The notes: generated by a model not told the origin, from the letters alone. DNA of 64,000 nucleotides from Jeotgalibacillus proteolyticus (GCF_002926065.1 NZ_PREZ01000001.1:62001-126000); one strand, 5' to 3'; positions 8,644 to 17,735 are shown, counted from the stretch's first letter. Made by a program: numbers and translations.

Positions 8644-8672
8644 ATTTTACTTTAAACAGTTCGAGATGTCAA
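8644..8672 (-). promoter_or_regulatory. sigma-A promoter of the ydjO-like gene
   Basis: TTGACA (-35, 8667-8672, perfect), 17-nt spacer, TAAAAT (-10, 8644-8649). It faces the ydjO-like gene. Confidence 0.8.
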
Positions 8673-8690
8673 ATTAGGTGGAGTTTAAAT

Positions 8691-8730
8691 AAAAGAGGAT
8701 CTGCTTTTTTGGTAAGCAGATCCTCTTCTT
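8691..8730 (-). terminator. terminator of the YtxH-like gene
   Basis: A 14-bp stem (AAGAGGATCTGCTT with its complement) follows the stop of the gene at 9018-8737, with T/A-rich flanks on both sides. Confidence 0.85.
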
Positions 8731-8736
8731 ACACGA

Positions 8737-9018
8737 TTATGAGCTTTTATTCTGGGGATCTTGATCCTGCTGATCTTCATTAAAATAATTCACAGAGGTT
8801 TGGGCTCCTTCTGCCATCATTTTTTCGTCCTCCAGGTTGTAATCCGTGCTTTTGTTTTCACTGTCGTTCATCGATTGTTTAGCCTGATCTACCAGGTTCA
8901 TGATTTTTCCTTTAGTTTCATTAAAAGCAACTGTCGCTTTATCACGGTTATCCTTGTTTTTAAAGTAAGCATAACCTGCAGCTCCCAGTCCCAATAGTGC
9001 AAAACGTTTAAGTGCCAT
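8737..9018 (-). CDS. YtxH-like small stress protein
   Basis: A 93-residue protein. The N-terminus MALKRFALLGLGAAGYAYFKN is a glycine-rich hydrophobic helix. It is followed by a charged helix with spaced Lys/Glu (TVAFNETKGKIMNLVDQ) as in YtxH-domain proteins, and a disordered Asp/Gln tail. Ribosome site AGGAGGAATATAAA is clear. A sigma-B-type promoter lies 40-60 nt upstream, which fits a general-stress role. Family assignment is tentative. Confidence 0.6.
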   Translation of the reverse strand: MALKRFALLGLGAAGYAYFKNKDNRDKATVAFNETKGKIMNLVDQAKQSMNDSENKSTDYNLEDEKMMAEGAQTSVNYFNEDQQDQDPQNKSS

Positions 9019-9052
9019 TTTATATTCCTCCTAATTTGTTCGTAGTTTATAG

Positions 9053-9078
9053 CTTCCCTTCTGACGAGTATTTTAAAC
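9053..9078 (-). promoter_or_regulatory. sigma-B-type promoter of the YtxH-like gene
   Basis: GTTTAA (9073-9078), 14-nt spacer, GGGAAG (9053-9058), read on the minus strand; the sigma-B consensus is GTTTAA-N12-15-GGGWAW. Confidence 0.6.
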
Positions 9079-9120
9079 CGGTTATTCTTGTATTCGAGTT
9101 GCTACTAAGTTTTTTGCTAT

Positions 9121-9145
9121 GTTTAGGGCAGTTCTTCATGGGAAT
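9121..9145 (+). promoter_or_regulatory. sigma-B-type promoter of the gene at 9170
   Basis: GTTTAG (9121-9126), 13-nt spacer, GGGAAT (9140-9145), about 25 nt upstream of the ATG. It is divergent to the sigma-B-type promoter at 9053-9078. Confidence 0.6.
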
Positions 9146-9169
9146 ATATAGAATAAAGGAGGGGTATAG

Positions 9170-9382
9170 ATGTCAAAAGATAAAAAAGACCGTACATCAA
9201 ATAAATATCAACAGCCTGACCGGATAGATAGCGAGGAAGAAAGCCTGCTGGATAAATTCGAGGATGAACAAATGACAGACCCTATTCCAGTAGAGGATTT
9301 AAAGCAGGATTTAAAGTATGAAAAAAAGAAAACAGAAACACAGAAGTCGTCTTCATCTGAGAAAATGAACCCTTCGAAGTAG
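9170..9382 (+). CDS. disordered acidic small protein, unknown function
   Basis: A 70-residue, very polar protein with no hydrophobic core: MSKDKKDRTSNKYQQ, an acidic middle (RIDSEEESLLDKFEDEQ) and a Lys/Ser-rich tail. A strong ribosome site (AAAGGAGGGG) and a sigma-B-like promoter support expression. Probably intrinsically disordered and made under stress; no family recognised. Confidence 0.65.
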   Translation: MSKDKKDRTSNKYQQPDRIDSEEESLLDKFEDEQMTDPIPVEDLKQDLKYEKKKTETQKSSSSEKMNPSK

Positions 9383-9454
9383 CATGTGAACTGCATATTT
9401 TTGTGTATTTATGATAAAATACAGGAGAATAGCTCCTACTTCATGGAGGTGGAA

Positions 9455-9622
9455 ATGATGGACCGAATTGAACATGAAGATCTACCCTACAAAAATGATC
9501 ATATAACAAAAGCAGGTCATGTCAAGGCACATCAGCTTCTGGAATCTGGTTTGAAGGAAGATGAAGTTCAGGAATTATCCGAGCACCGCGAGGATGGCTG
9601 GGAGTTTGTAGACGAATCTTAA
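9455..9622 (+). CDS. small acidic protein, unknown function
   Basis: A 55-residue protein beginning at one of two adjacent ATG codons (9455 or 9458), 5-8 nt after GGAGGTGG. It contains the phrases HVKAHQLLESGLKEDE and EHREDGWEFVDES, which look like one helix-turn-helix-sized unit but match no domain I recognise. It is followed by a strong terminator and lies in the stress-gene cluster. Confidence 0.65.
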   Translation: MMDRIEHEDLPYKNDHITKAGHVKAHQLLESGLKEDEVQELSEHREDGWEFVDES

Positions 9623-9634
9623 TAGGTAAATAAT

Positions 9635-9666
9635 AAATCCCCCGGAAATGTTTCCGGGGGATTTTC
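9635..9666. terminator. bidirectional terminator between convergent genes
   Basis: A 14-bp perfect stem, AAATCCCCCGGAAA with its complement and a 2-nt loop, at the end of both the small acidic gene and the dehydrogenase gene. Confidence 0.9.
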
Positions 9667-9679
9667 ATATGGAGAATCT

Positions 9680-10549
9680 TTAGTTTGTTACAAACTTTCC
9701 TCCATTTATATGGATCGTTTGTCCTGTCATATAGCTGGAATCATCTGAGCCTAATAATACATAAACAGGAGCAAGCTCTGCCGGCTGACCTGGTCTTTCC
9801 ATTGGGGTATCAGTGCCGAACTCCTCCACCTTATCAGAACTAAAGGTTGATGGGATCAGCGGCGTCCAGATAGGACCCGGTGCAACCGAATTTACGCGTA
9901 TTTTCCGGCTGATCAATGATTTTGAAAGCGAACGTGTGAATGTGGCTATCGCTCCCTTTGTACATGAATAGTCAATTAATGTTTCATTGCCTGCATAAGC
10001 AGTGACCGATCCGGTATTGATAATGGCGCTTCCTTCTTTTAAGTGCGGCAGTGCTGCTTTTACCAGATGGAACATTGAAAAAATATTCGTTCGGAAGGTT
10101 TTTTCCAGCTGTTCTGTAGAGATTTCTTCAATTGATGCCTGCGGGTGCTGCTCTGCTGCATTATTAACAAGAATATGAAGAGCACCGAGCTCACTAACCG
10201 TATTTTCTACTGCCAGCTTGCAAAATTCTTCATTCCCTACATCACCTGCCAATAAGAGACATTTCCCACCATATTGCTGGATTTCTTCCTTTGTTTCCTT
10301 CGCATCATCATGTTCATCTAAATAAACAATGGCAACATCTGCTCCTTCTTTTGCATAAGCAATAGCAGCTGCTTTTCCAATCCCGCTGTCAGCTCCTGTT
10401 ATTAACGCCACTTTTCCTGCCAGTTTGTTTGACCCTTTATAGTCTGGATCATTATGAATTGGTTCAGGATTCATCGAGTCCGTTTCACCTGGTTGTTTAT
10501 TTTGATGCTGTGCGGGCTGTCCGCCTTTCTGCTGCTGATCGAATTCCAT
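9680..10549 (-). CDS. short-chain dehydrogenase, general stress protein 39 type
   Basis: A 289-residue NAD(P)-dependent oxidoreductase of the long-N-terminus SDR group that includes Bacillus GSP39 (YdaD) and YhxC/YhxD. A disordered, Gln-rich first 40 residues precede the Rossmann motif TGADSGIGKAA (about 50-60). ILVNNAAEQ, the catalytic Ser of NTGSVTA and the YSCTK (Tyr-x3-Lys) pair follow. C-terminal SSYMTGQTIHINGG is typical. The ATG at 10549 has AAAGGAGAG upstream. The first 53 nt overlap the PAP2 gene. The substrate is not known. Confidence 0.88.
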   Translation of the reverse strand: MEFDQQQKGGQPAQHQNKQPGETDSMNPEPIHNDPDYKGSNKLAGKVALITGADSGIGKAAAIAYAKEGADVAIVYLDEHDDAKETKEEIQQYGGKCLLLAGDVGNEEFCKLAVENTVSELGALHILVNNAAEQHPQASIEEISTEQLEKTFRTNIFSMFHLVKAALPHLKEGSAIINTGSVTAYAGNETLIDYSCTKGAIATFTRSLSKSLISRKIRVNSVAPGPIWTPLIPSTFSSDKVEEFGTDTPMERPGQPAELAPVYVLLGSDDSSYMTGQTIHINGGKFVTN

Positions 10550-11237
10550 TAGTAATCTCTCCTTTTTTCTTTTTATCTTTTCGTCTCCTTAGTGCAAGAA
10601 AAACTAAATAAATACTAAAGCACAGAGTTAACCATACAATGCCAAGAGCAAATCCTCCGACAATATCAGAAGGGTAATGTACTCCTAAATAAACTCTTGA
10701 AAGTCCAATGAAAAATATGATGATGGATAAAATGAACGAAAGTATAGTTCCTTTCCACAGCTTGTCCAGCAACAGGATGAGAACAATAGCCAAAGAGCCG
10801 TAAAAAATAAGACCGCTCATGGCATGTCCGCTTGGAAAGCTGTAGCCACCTTGTTCAATTAACACTTCATATGCGGGTCTGTCACGGGAAAATAGTGCCT
10901 TCATCCCCCAGTTTAGTCCTCCGCCCGTTAAATTGACTGCGCCTATAAATATTGCTAAAGCAAATCGTTTAAGCAACACCAGAATTGTCATTAAAAGAAC
11001 AGTAAAGACAAATAGCGTTCCGGCATTTCCTAAAAACGTTATATATGTAGCAATCTGCGTTACAGTGGGAGAAATGGACTGCTGGACTGCTGAAATTACA
11101 GCGTCATCAAATACATAAATTTCTTTTTCTATAAGCTCATCAGCTATTTCAACGAATAAAAGAAGCCCAAGGACAATTACGCCGACCGGGATCGTTACTT
11201 TTAATCCTTTTGCTAGCTGGTTTCTAGACCATTTCAC
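10497..11237 (-). CDS. PAP2 family membrane phosphatase
   Basis: A 246-residue phosphatidic acid phosphatase type 2 protein with about six membrane helices. The three catalytic motifs are intact: KALFSRDRP (about 122-130), PSGH (about 143-146) and SRVYLGVHYPSD (about 183-194). Its substrate is likely a lipid phosphate or polyprenyl pyrophosphate, outside the membrane. The Arg/Lys-rich tail after residue 225 is the part that overlaps the start of the downstream dehydrogenase gene in another frame. Confidence 0.9.
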   Translation of the reverse strand: MKWSRNQLAKGLKVTIPVGVIVLGLLLFVEIADELIEKEIYVFDDAVISAVQQSISPTVTQIATYITFLGNAGTLFVFTVLLMTILVLLKRFALAIFIGAVNLTGGGLNWGMKALFSRDRPAYEVLIEQGGYSFPSGHAMSGLIFYGSLAIVLILLLDKLWKGTILSFILSIIIFFIGLSRVYLGVHYPSDIVGGFALGIVWLTLCFSIYLVFLALRRRKDKKKKGEITNGIRSAAERRTARTASK

Positions 11238-11296
11238 TTCCCACCTCCTAAAATCAAGCGACGTCTTGATTACTAAGTCTTTCCCTTTTTTCCCAT

Positions 11297-11322
11297 AAAA
11301 AAAACCACCTATTTACAGGTGG
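11297..11322 (-). terminator. terminator of the hom-thrC-thrB operon
   Basis: Stem CCACCT with AGGTGG, 6-nt loop, followed on the minus strand by eight T. It lies 50 nt after the thrB stop and just before the PAP2 gene start. Confidence 0.85.
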
Positions 11323-11371
11323 CTGTAAGTTCGTTTAATTAAATTTACACTTTCTTAGCAGATAGGCTGCA

Positions 11372-12289
11372 TTATACATTTTCTTTTAGGTAGACAGGGG
11401 AGACAACCGCTCCTGTGAAATCAATCGCTGTTATCAGGCATTCATAATCTGAGAATGATGCCTTTAATTCTGCTGAAATGGTAGAAAGTAAGTCTTTTTG
11501 TGAAAACAGGATAATTGAAGGTCCTGCTCCGCTGATGGCAGTGCCGTATGCACCAAGCGTCAAAGCTTTATCCCTTATTTCTTTAAAAAAGTTAATCCAT
11601 TTTTCACGGTAGGGCTCATGAAATTCATCCAAACGCATCATTCTTCCGGCTAGGCTCCAATCATTTTGCGCAAGTGCAGCAATCATAACATTGCTTGCTG
11701 AGCTTGATGCCACAGCTGCGTGCCTTGAATAATCCTTAGGAATAGAACCTCTTGAAAAAGAGGTCATTAGCTCAAATGAAGGAACAAGAATCGCTACGCC
11801 AACCTGAGCAGGCGCTAGTTTAATCGAATCCACTTCGTATTGATTGAAGCGGCTGATGGAAAGCCCTCCGGTTAAAGCGGCTGCTACATTGTCAGGGTGC
11901 CCCTCTATTTGAGCTGCTATATTAATTTTTTCTTCTTCCGTTAATGAAAGCTTCATCAGCTGATCTGCTGCCATAATGCCTGTTACAATCGCAGCAGCAC
12001 TGCTGCCAAGTCCCCGCGAAAGCGGAATATGGGATTTAACAGTTAAACGAGCCTTTGGAGCCGTTCGATTATAAAGCTTTTCTATTTTTCTTATAGTTGA
12101 CATAATTAAATTATTATCATCAACCGGCAATTCATCATGAGAAAGATCCTCATATTCAATCGTCCATTGGGATGAGGGAATGACAATTGTGCTTTGATAA
12201 ATCTCCAAAGCAAGCCCAACCGAGTCAAATCCCGGTCCTAAATTAGCTGAAGTTGCTGGAACCCGGACTTGAAAAGGAGCAAATGTCAT
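11372..12289 (-). CDS. thrB: homoserine kinase
   Basis: A 305-residue GHMP kinase that phosphorylates homoserine before threonine synthase acts. N-terminal [16 protein letters not shown] and the ATP loop [14 protein letters not shown] (about 90-103) are intact. The glycine-rich C-terminal motif [13 protein letters not shown] (about 238-250) is present. It overlaps the thrC stop by 4 nt (ATGA) and is the last gene of the operon. Confidence 0.96.
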   Translation of the reverse strand: MTFAPFQVRVPATSANLGPGFDSVGLALEIYQSTIVIPSSQWTIEYEDLSHDELPVDDNNLIMSTIRKIEKLYNRTAPKARLTVKSHIPLSRGLGSSAAAIVTGIMAADQLMKLSLTEEEKINIAAQIEGHPDNVAAALTGGLSISRFNQYEVDSIKLAPAQVGVAILVPSFELMTSFSRGSIPKDYSRHAAVASSSASNVMIAALAQNDWSLAGRMMRLDEFHEPYREKWINFFKEIRDKALTLGAYGTAISGAGPSIILFSQKDLLSTISAELKASFSDYECLITAIDFTGAVVSPVYLKENV

Positions 12290-13347
12290 TGCGTTACCCC
12301 TCCCTTAAGTTCAGTTCTCAGTTCATGAATATTGGCTTTTATTTTCACAGGCTCCATATTCGTAGTATTTATTGCCGTTTCAGGATCCTTTAGCCCGTTT
12401 CCTGTGAGCACAGCTACAACTGTACTGCCCTTTTCAATAAGGCCGGCTTCTATTCTTTTTTTCAGTCCTGCAATTGGTGCGCAGGATGCTGGTTCTGCAA
12501 ATATTCCTTCTCTTTTTGCAATCAGCTGGTAAGCCTCTAAGATTTCTTCATCCGACACGGCTAAAATATCACCTGAAGATTCTTCTAACGCTTCAAGCGC
12601 CAGCTTCCAGCTTGCAGGGTGCCCGATACGGATAGCTGTAGCAACTGTTTCCGGGTTTTCCACTATTTTATTCTGAACAATTGGGGAAGCACCCTCTGCC
12701 TGTACACCTAAAAGCTTAGGCAGGTCACCGCCATTTTTATTTTGATTTTCAGTGAATCCTTTCCAATAAGCAGAAATATTCCCTGCATTTCCGACCGGGA
12801 GCGCCAGGATGTCCGGTGTTTTGCCAAGCTGTTTGACGACCTCCAAAGCAGCTGTCTTTTGTCCCTCAAGACGGTACGGGTTAACTGAATTAACGAGTGT
12901 AATATCTTCTTCTTCGCTAATTCGTCTTACTAGTGTCAGCGCATCATCAAAATTACCTTCAATAGCAACGATATCTGCTCCGTACATTCTTGCCTGGGCC
13001 AGCTTGCCCAATGCAATTCTGCCATCTGGAATCACCACAATGGTGCGAAGCCCCGCTCTTGCCCCGTACGCGGCAGCAGAAGCGGAGGTATTGCCTGTTG
13101 ATGCACAGATGATGGCTTTACTGCCCTCTTCTTTTGCCTTAGCTACAGCCATTACCATGCCTCTGTCTTTAAACGAACCGGTAGGATTTGCCCCTTCCAG
13201 TTTTACATGGAGGTCAATCCCCCATTCATTGGATAAGTGAATTAATGGAATAAGAGGGGTATCGCCTTCTAATAGACTGACATCAGGCGTCGCTGGGCTT
13301 ACTGGAAGCCACTCTTTAAATTCTTCGATTAATCCTTTCCATCTCAT
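12286..13347 (-). CDS. thrC: threonine synthase
   Basis: A 353-residue pyridoxal-phosphate enzyme that turns O-phosphohomoserine into threonine. The cofactor lysine lies in [11 protein letters not shown] (about 54-64), and the phosphate-binding GNAGN loop is at about 192-196. The length is that of the short, class II-like Bacillus enzyme. The start and stop both overlap neighbouring genes by 4 nt, which points to tight translational coupling. Confidence 0.96.
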   Translation of the reverse strand: MRWKGLIEEFKEWLPVSPATPDVSLLEGDTPLIPLIHLSNEWGIDLHVKLEGANPTGSFKDRGMVMAVAKAKEEGSKAIICASTGNTSASAAAYGARAGLRTIVVIPDGRIALGKLAQARMYGADIVAIEGNFDDALTLVRRISEEEDITLVNSVNPYRLEGQKTAALEVVKQLGKTPDILALPVGNAGNISAYWKGFTENQNKNGGDLPKLLGVQAEGASPIVQNKIVENPETVATAIRIGHPASWKLALEALEESSGDILAVSDEEILEAYQLIAKREGIFAEPASCAPIAGLKKRIEAGLIEKGSTVVAVLTGNGLKDPETAINTTNMEPVKIKANIHELRTELKGGVTQ

Positions 13348-14651
13348 GATTTAGTCCCTCCTTCCACACGGTACTGGCTAATAATTTCTTTAACCGAATT
13401 TGATGCAGTTAATTCATCGATGATCGCTTTATGATTTTTTCTTGAAATGGAATGCGTGATTAAAATAACTTCTGCTTCCTCAGGTTTTTCCCCCGGTCTT
13501 TGAATAATAGAACCAAGGCTTGCATGATGTCTGCTGTAAATTGACGTCAGCTCAGAGAATACGCCAATTTCATCCTTCACCAATAGCCGGTGGAAAAATT
13601 GAGCATGCTGCTCTTCTTCTCCTTTGATCAGGCGGGTATTCATCGGATCATGGCTTCTCATGCCGCCAACACCTAGAAGTAAATTTCTGCATGCTGCTAA
13701 AATATCTGAGACGACGGAAGTGGCTGTTGGCATTGATCCGGCACCAGGACCGTAAAACATGGTTTCTCCGACTGCATCACCGTAAATATAGACCGCATTG
13801 TATTCATTTCGCACTGCAGCGAGCGGATGAGATGAAGTCAGGAAAACCGGTTCAACCGATACATCGACGCCTTCAGCATCTCTTTCTGCAAATCCAAGCA
13901 TCTTAACGCTGTAGCCGAATTGCTCAGCAAGCTGCAGGTCTTCTGTTGTGATGCTTGTCATCCCAGTAACAGCAACATCTTCAAGATGCACTTCCATCGA
14001 AAATGCAAGTGTAGCTAAAATGGCCATCTTTCTTGCTGCATCAAGTCCTTCTACATCTGAAGTAGGGTCACTTTCAGCAAAGCCGAGTGCCTGCGCCTTT
14101 GAAAGTGCTTCTTCATAGGACCAATTTTCTTCCTTCATCTTTGTCAGGATATAATTAGTCGTTCCATTCACAATCCCCATAATACCGGAAATTCTGTCAG
14201 AAGCCAGGCCGTCTTCAAGCGTGCGGATAATTGGAATCCCTCCCGCTACACTTGCTTCATAATACAAATCACAGCCATTTTCATGAGCCAGGTGTAATAG
14301 AGAATGACCATGCAAAGCCATTAAATCTTTATTGGCAGTAATAACAGGCTTCCGTGCTCTGAGTGCCTTTTCAATGGCATCTCTCGCTTCTTCAATCCCG
14401 CCCATCACTTCAACGATTACATCGATGGATGGATCGTTTATAACGTCATGAACATTTGTACACAGAAGGCTTGAATCAACATGTGTACCACGTTCTTTAT
14501 CCAGGTCGCGGACAACAATTTTTCCTATATTCACTTTCACTCCTAATCGTTGAGTGAGTTCTTTTTCATTATCACGGATCATCGTAGCAACACCGCTGCC
14601 AACTGTACCGAATCCAAGCATTCCAATTGTAAGATCTTTGTTATTTGTCAT
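13344..14651 (-). CDS. hom: homoserine dehydrogenase with C-terminal ACT domain
   Basis: A 435-residue enzyme for NAD(P)H-dependent reduction of aspartate semialdehyde. The Rossmann motif [12 protein letters not shown] is at residues 9-20. The catalytic section includes [11 protein letters not shown] and the substrate loop [15 protein letters not shown]. The last ~80 residues, starting [16 protein letters not shown], form an ACT domain that gives threonine feedback control. It is the first gene of hom-thrC-thrB. Confidence 0.97.
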   Translation of the reverse strand: MTNNKDLTIGMLGFGTVGSGVATMIRDNEKELTQRLGVKVNIGKIVVRDLDKERGTHVDSSLLCTNVHDVINDPSIDVIVEVMGGIEEARDAIEKALRARKPVITANKDLMALHGHSLLHLAHENGCDLYYEASVAGGIPIIRTLEDGLASDRISGIMGIVNGTTNYILTKMKEENWSYEEALSKAQALGFAESDPTSDVEGLDAARKMAILATLAFSMEVHLEDVAVTGMTSITTEDLQLAEQFGYSVKMLGFAERDAEGVDVSVEPVFLTSSHPLAAVRNEYNAVYIYGDAVGETMFYGPGAGSMPTATSVVSDILAACRNLLLGVGGMRSHDPMNTRLIKGEEEQHAQFFHRLLVKDEIGVFSELTSIYSRHHASLGSIIQRPGEKPEEAEVILITHSISRKNHKAIIDELTASNSVKEIISQYRVEGGTKS

Positions 14652-14716
14652 AGGGCACCTGCTTCCACCTTGCGCATGTACTTATACGAAGGACATTTGT
14701 ATTTTATATACGGACA

Positions 14717-14745
14717 ATTATAACGATTGCCACGGGCTGTGACAA
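14717..14745 (-). promoter_or_regulatory. sigma-A promoter of hom-thrC-thrB
   Basis: TTGTCA (-35, 14740-14745), exactly 17 nt, TATAAT (-10, 14717-14722). The leader to the hom ATG is only about 60 nt. No T-box or attenuator hairpin is seen in it. Confidence 0.85.
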
Positions 14746-14817
14746 CCCGAAAATCATAACTTTTCATATTTTCCTAGCTTTCATTTTTTTGAAATCGCTT
14801 GCAGTATGCTGTTCTTA

Positions 14818-15348
14818 TCAGGATTTATCTTGATGGTGAAAAGCTATCATTGAAAGAATGGGTGCATTTTGTGTGAAATCGATTTTGCGGATGACTTCTT
14901 TTTTTGTACCATTATCCAAAACGAGCAGATACCTCTTTTCATCTTGCTCTTCATAACCGATTCCAGTTACCCAATGGTACCTGTACCGGTAATGCGTTGA
15001 AAACCATTTAAATGAAAACCATTGATCAAATTTAATTCCTACCGGCCTCCCATGATCAATTTCCTTCCGATACTCACTCCACATTCTTTTAGAGGGAATT
15101 TTTGATGGAGTCCCATACACCGATAAGGATCTGATCATTTTTTTAGCAGAAAGCCCAAGCCAGTTGGCTTTTGATTCCTTATACCACTTCCTTAGCCATT
15201 TAGAATGCTGCTCTTTTGATGGGCGATAATAGTTTATGATTGTAGCCATTGTAGCCGGACCGCAAGCAGATTTTCTTCCTCTTCCTGAAAGCTCTGCTTC
15301 ATACTGGTTAAACCCCTGTACATGCCGGATGATATTTCTTGAACTCAA
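14818..15348 (-). CDS. papain-fold (C39-like) peptidase, unassigned
   Basis: A 176-residue protein. SACGPATMATIIN (about 27-39) looks like the catalytic Cys helix of peptidase C39-like proteins. YHWVTGIGYEE gives the His and LVLDNGTKKE the Asp, so a Cys-His-Asp triad is plausible. There is no signal peptide, ABC transporter or bacteriocin precursor next to it, so a maturation protease of an exported peptide is not supported. It may be a cytosolic bacteriocin-peptidase-like enzyme of unknown substrate. Confidence 0.65.
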   Translation of the reverse strand: MSSRNIIRHVQGFNQYEAELSGRGRKSACGPATMATIINYYRPSKEQHSKWLRKWYKESKANWLGLSAKKMIRSLSVYGTPSKIPSKRMWSEYRKEIDHGRPVGIKFDQWFSFKWFSTHYRYRYHWVTGIGYEEQDEKRYLLVLDNGTKKEVIRKIDFTQNAPILSMIAFHHQDKS

Positions 15349-15434
15349 AAGATCCCCCCTTCCTAAAAGAAAGTAGAATCCACAATAATAATGTGGGAAA
15401 ATAAAGAAAGTTAATCAGAAAGGTGTGCAATATA

Positions 15435-15752
15435 TTGGTCAAAGCGATTAATTTTTTCGGTACAGCAGGCTTAATTGCCCTGTTAAATTTTGTTTTAATG
15501 GTTCTCTTTAATACAGCATTCATTGAAATGTCAGTTCTTGCGGGCCTTATCGCTATTGTGTTTATACGTCTTTTTACATCACCAAGCAACTACGCTAAGG
15601 TGAACAGGCCGATATCGATCAGTAGAACAGAAACCGTTCAGTTTGACGAACAAAAAGTATATGCTTATCCCGCCCTCATTCTGTATGCAAGCTTTTTTTA
15701 CACACTTTTATTTTTGATTCTCACTATCGTAACATATTATGACTATTTTTAG
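15435..15752 (+). CDS. small membrane protein, unknown function
   Basis: A 105-residue protein with three hydrophobic segments (about 5-25, 28-46 and 78-102) separated by a basic loop SPSNYAKVNRP. The start is chosen as TTG at 15435, 9 nt after GAAAGGTG; a GTG at 15423 overlaps that ribosome site and is less likely. It is divergent from the C39-like peptidase gene. No family recognised. Confidence 0.6.
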   Translation: MVKAINFFGTAGLIALLNFVLMVLFNTAFIEMSVLAGLIAIVFIRLFTSPSNYAKVNRPISISRTETVQFDEQKVYAYPALILYASFFYTLLFLILTIVTYYDYF

Positions 15753-15773
15753 TGAGTATTCAGATATTTCACA

Positions 15774-15809
15774 GACTCTTCTATTTTCATAAAATAGAAG
15801 AGTTTTTTT
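15774..15809 (+). terminator. terminator of the small membrane gene
   Basis: Stem ACTCTTCTATTTT with AAAATAGAAGAGT, 3-nt loop, followed by seven T. Confidence 0.9.
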
Positions 15810-15875
15810 ACAGTTTAATAGAAAGGTCCAAAAGGGTATGGTGAGACATTAGGTATTAAGGAAGGAGCAGGTAAA

Positions 15876-16256
15876 ATGAGCAAAAAAAACAGAATACGAA
15901 AAGGCAGACTGCTGGCTCTCTCGAGTAAAAAGAACTCCGTCTCAACCCAAACAGATCAGCAGGACAAAAAAATGAACCCTTTGCCTTTTAAAGGGTCTCT
16001 TAAGGAGTCACATGAAAAAATCATGTTGATTCTTACAGGCAAACAAGACGCTGAAATTAGAACATCTGCTGAGGATTATATTCATGCGGTGACAAAAACT
16101 AAGGTATTACGGTTTAAGGATGATGTCGAGTTTCTTTTTGATGAAAAGAATAAACTGATTCATTTCAGATCTGAATCAAGGCTTGGCAGCTATGACTTTG
16201 GAGTAAATCGAAAAAGAATGGAAAAAATAGCAGAATTTTATTTGGGGGCGGATTGA
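15876..16256 (+). CDS. DUF1499 family protein
   Basis: A 126-residue protein. A basic, disordered N-terminus (about 1-45) is followed by a DUF1499-like fold, closing with SRLGSYDFGVNRKRMEKI, the family's characteristic end. The family has no known reaction. The stop codon is immediately followed by the ATG of the next gene (TGAATG, no gap), so the product probably works with or is made together with the flavin oxidoreductase. Confidence 0.7.
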   Translation: MSKKNRIRKGRLLALSSKKNSVSTQTDQQDKKMNPLPFKGSLKESHEKIMLILTGKQDAEIRTSAEDYIHAVTKTKVLRFKDDVEFLFDEKNKLIHFRSESRLGSYDFGVNRKRMEKIAEFYLGAD

Positions 16257-17735
16257 ATGGAACATTATCAGGTAGTCGTAATAGGGGGAGGCTCTGCAGG
16301 CATGACAGCAGCTGCTGGATGTGCAAGTCTTGGGGCAAAAACAGCCTTAATTGAAAAAAAGAGCAGCTTGGGCGGTGATTGTCTTTATTATGGCTGTGTT
16401 CCTTCTAAAGCATTAATAGATGCTGCTGACAAAGTACATACCGTTAAGCAGGCTTCTGCTCAGTTTGGCTATTCATTATCCGGTGAAGTAGATTTTGAAT
16501 CGGTAAAAGAGCATATAAAATCTGCTCAGGATCGTATTCAAAAGCTGGATAATACACAGCGTTTTATTGACCTTGGGGCGGATGTTTATTTTGGAAAGGC
16601 TTCTTTCCTTTCGCCGCATGAAATTCAAATCGGAGATCATGATGTTATAACTGCAGAGAAAATCATTATTGCTACAGGTTCTTCTCCAGTGATCCCTGCT
16701 ATTAAAGGGATTGAAGAAGTTCCTTTTGTAACGAATGAAAGTATTTTTGATCTTGATGCACTGCCTTCTGAACTGGGCATTATCGGAGGCGGGACTGTCG
16801 GCATGGAAATGGCCCAGGCATTTTCGAAGCTTGGCAGTAATGTGACAGTGTTTGAACATTCCGATCAGCTTTTTACGAAAGAGGATAAGGATATTTCAAC
16901 CTTTATGTACAATGTGTTGAAGGACGAATTATCAATTCGTTTTAATGCAAAGGTTACAGAAGCCCAAAATAATAACGGAAAAATTATTATTACACTTGAT
17001 AATGGCGAATCTGTCACTGTTGATACTCTTCTAATTTCCGCAGGAAGAAAGCCCAATCTTGATTCTTTACAGCTGGCAAAAGCGGGTGTTGCAATGAAAA
17101 ATGGTTTTGTAGAAGCAGACTCCTCCTTCCGTTCCTCTCAGCCGCATATTTTTGCTGTAGGAGATGTGATTGAAACACTGCCTTTCACCCATGCTGCAGG
17201 CGAAGAAGCTAAAACAGTCGTTACAAATGCTTTATTTGGTACAAAGCGTTCAGTCGACCATCACTTTACTCCTTGGGTAACTTTTACGGACCCGGAACTA
17301 TTTCATGTTGGAAGAACGGAACAGCAGCTTAAAGAATCAGGCGCATCATACAAAGTATTCAGAGCACATCTCGACGAAGTCGACCGGTTCATAACCGCTC
17401 ATTCTTCAAGGGGCTTTGTGAAAATTTTAACGGATAAAAAAGGGTATATCCTTGGAGCGCATGCTGCAGGGAAGGAAGCAGGTGAATGGATGCATGTAGT
17501 GGTGTTTGCGATGAAGAATAAGAAGAAAATATCCAGTTTGTCGCAAACGGTCTATGCATATCCGACAAAAGCGGGCGCTATACAAAAAGCTGCTGATCTT
17601 TACTGGAGAGAAAAGCTGTTTGAAGGTCCACTTCCAAAGCTGACCAAAAAATTCTTTGATTTAAAATATACGCTATCATTAATGAAAAAAGGAGCTTCAT
17701 TTGAATATGAGGAGAAGCTCCATAAAAATCATTAA
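16257..17735 (+). CDS. pyridine nucleotide-disulfide oxidoreductase, mercuric reductase-like
   Basis: A 492-residue flavoprotein. It has FAD motif VVVIGGGSAGMTAAAG (6-21), the redox-active pair CLYYGCVPSK, NAD-binding GIIGGGTVGMEMAQ (about 180-193) and the second FAD motif HIFAVGDVIE (about 300). The dimerisation domain begins WVTFTDPELFHVG. It lacks both the N-terminal HMA domain and the C-terminal Cys-Cys of true mercuric reductase; the tail reads FEYEEKLHKNH. It is therefore a MerA-like reductase of unknown substrate and not proven mercury resistance. Confidence 0.85.
   Translation: MEHYQVVVIGGGSAGMTAAAGCASLGAKTALIEKKSSLGGDCLYYGCVPSKALIDAADKVHTVKQASAQFGYSLSGEVDFESVKEHIKSAQDRIQKLDNTQRFIDLGADVYFGKASFLSPHEIQIGDHDVITAEKIIIATGSSPVIPAIKGIEEVPFVTNESIFDLDALPSELGIIGGGTVGMEMAQAFSKLGSNVTVFEHSDQLFTKEDKDISTFMYNVLKDELSIRFNAKVTEAQNNNGKIIITLDNGESVTVDTLLISAGRKPNLDSLQLAKAGVAMKNGFVEADSSFRSSQPHIFAVGDVIETLPFTHAAGEEAKTVVTNALFGTKRSVDHHFTPWVTFTDPELFHVGRTEQQLKESGASYKVFRAHLDEVDRFITAHSSRGFVKILTDKKGYILGAHAAGKEAGEWMHVVVFAMKNKKKISSLSQTVYAYPTKAGAIQKAADLYWREKLFEGPLPKLTKKFFDLKYTLSLMKKGASFEYEEKLHKNH

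Noticed and set aside
12809-13240. 143-codon plus-strand frame over thrC
   Set aside because: Antisense to a clear threonine synthase; Ser/Ala-rich shadow composition and no ribosome site.
16257-17735. True mercuric reductase
   Set aside because: No HMA domain, no C-terminal cysteine pair and no merR/merT neighbours.
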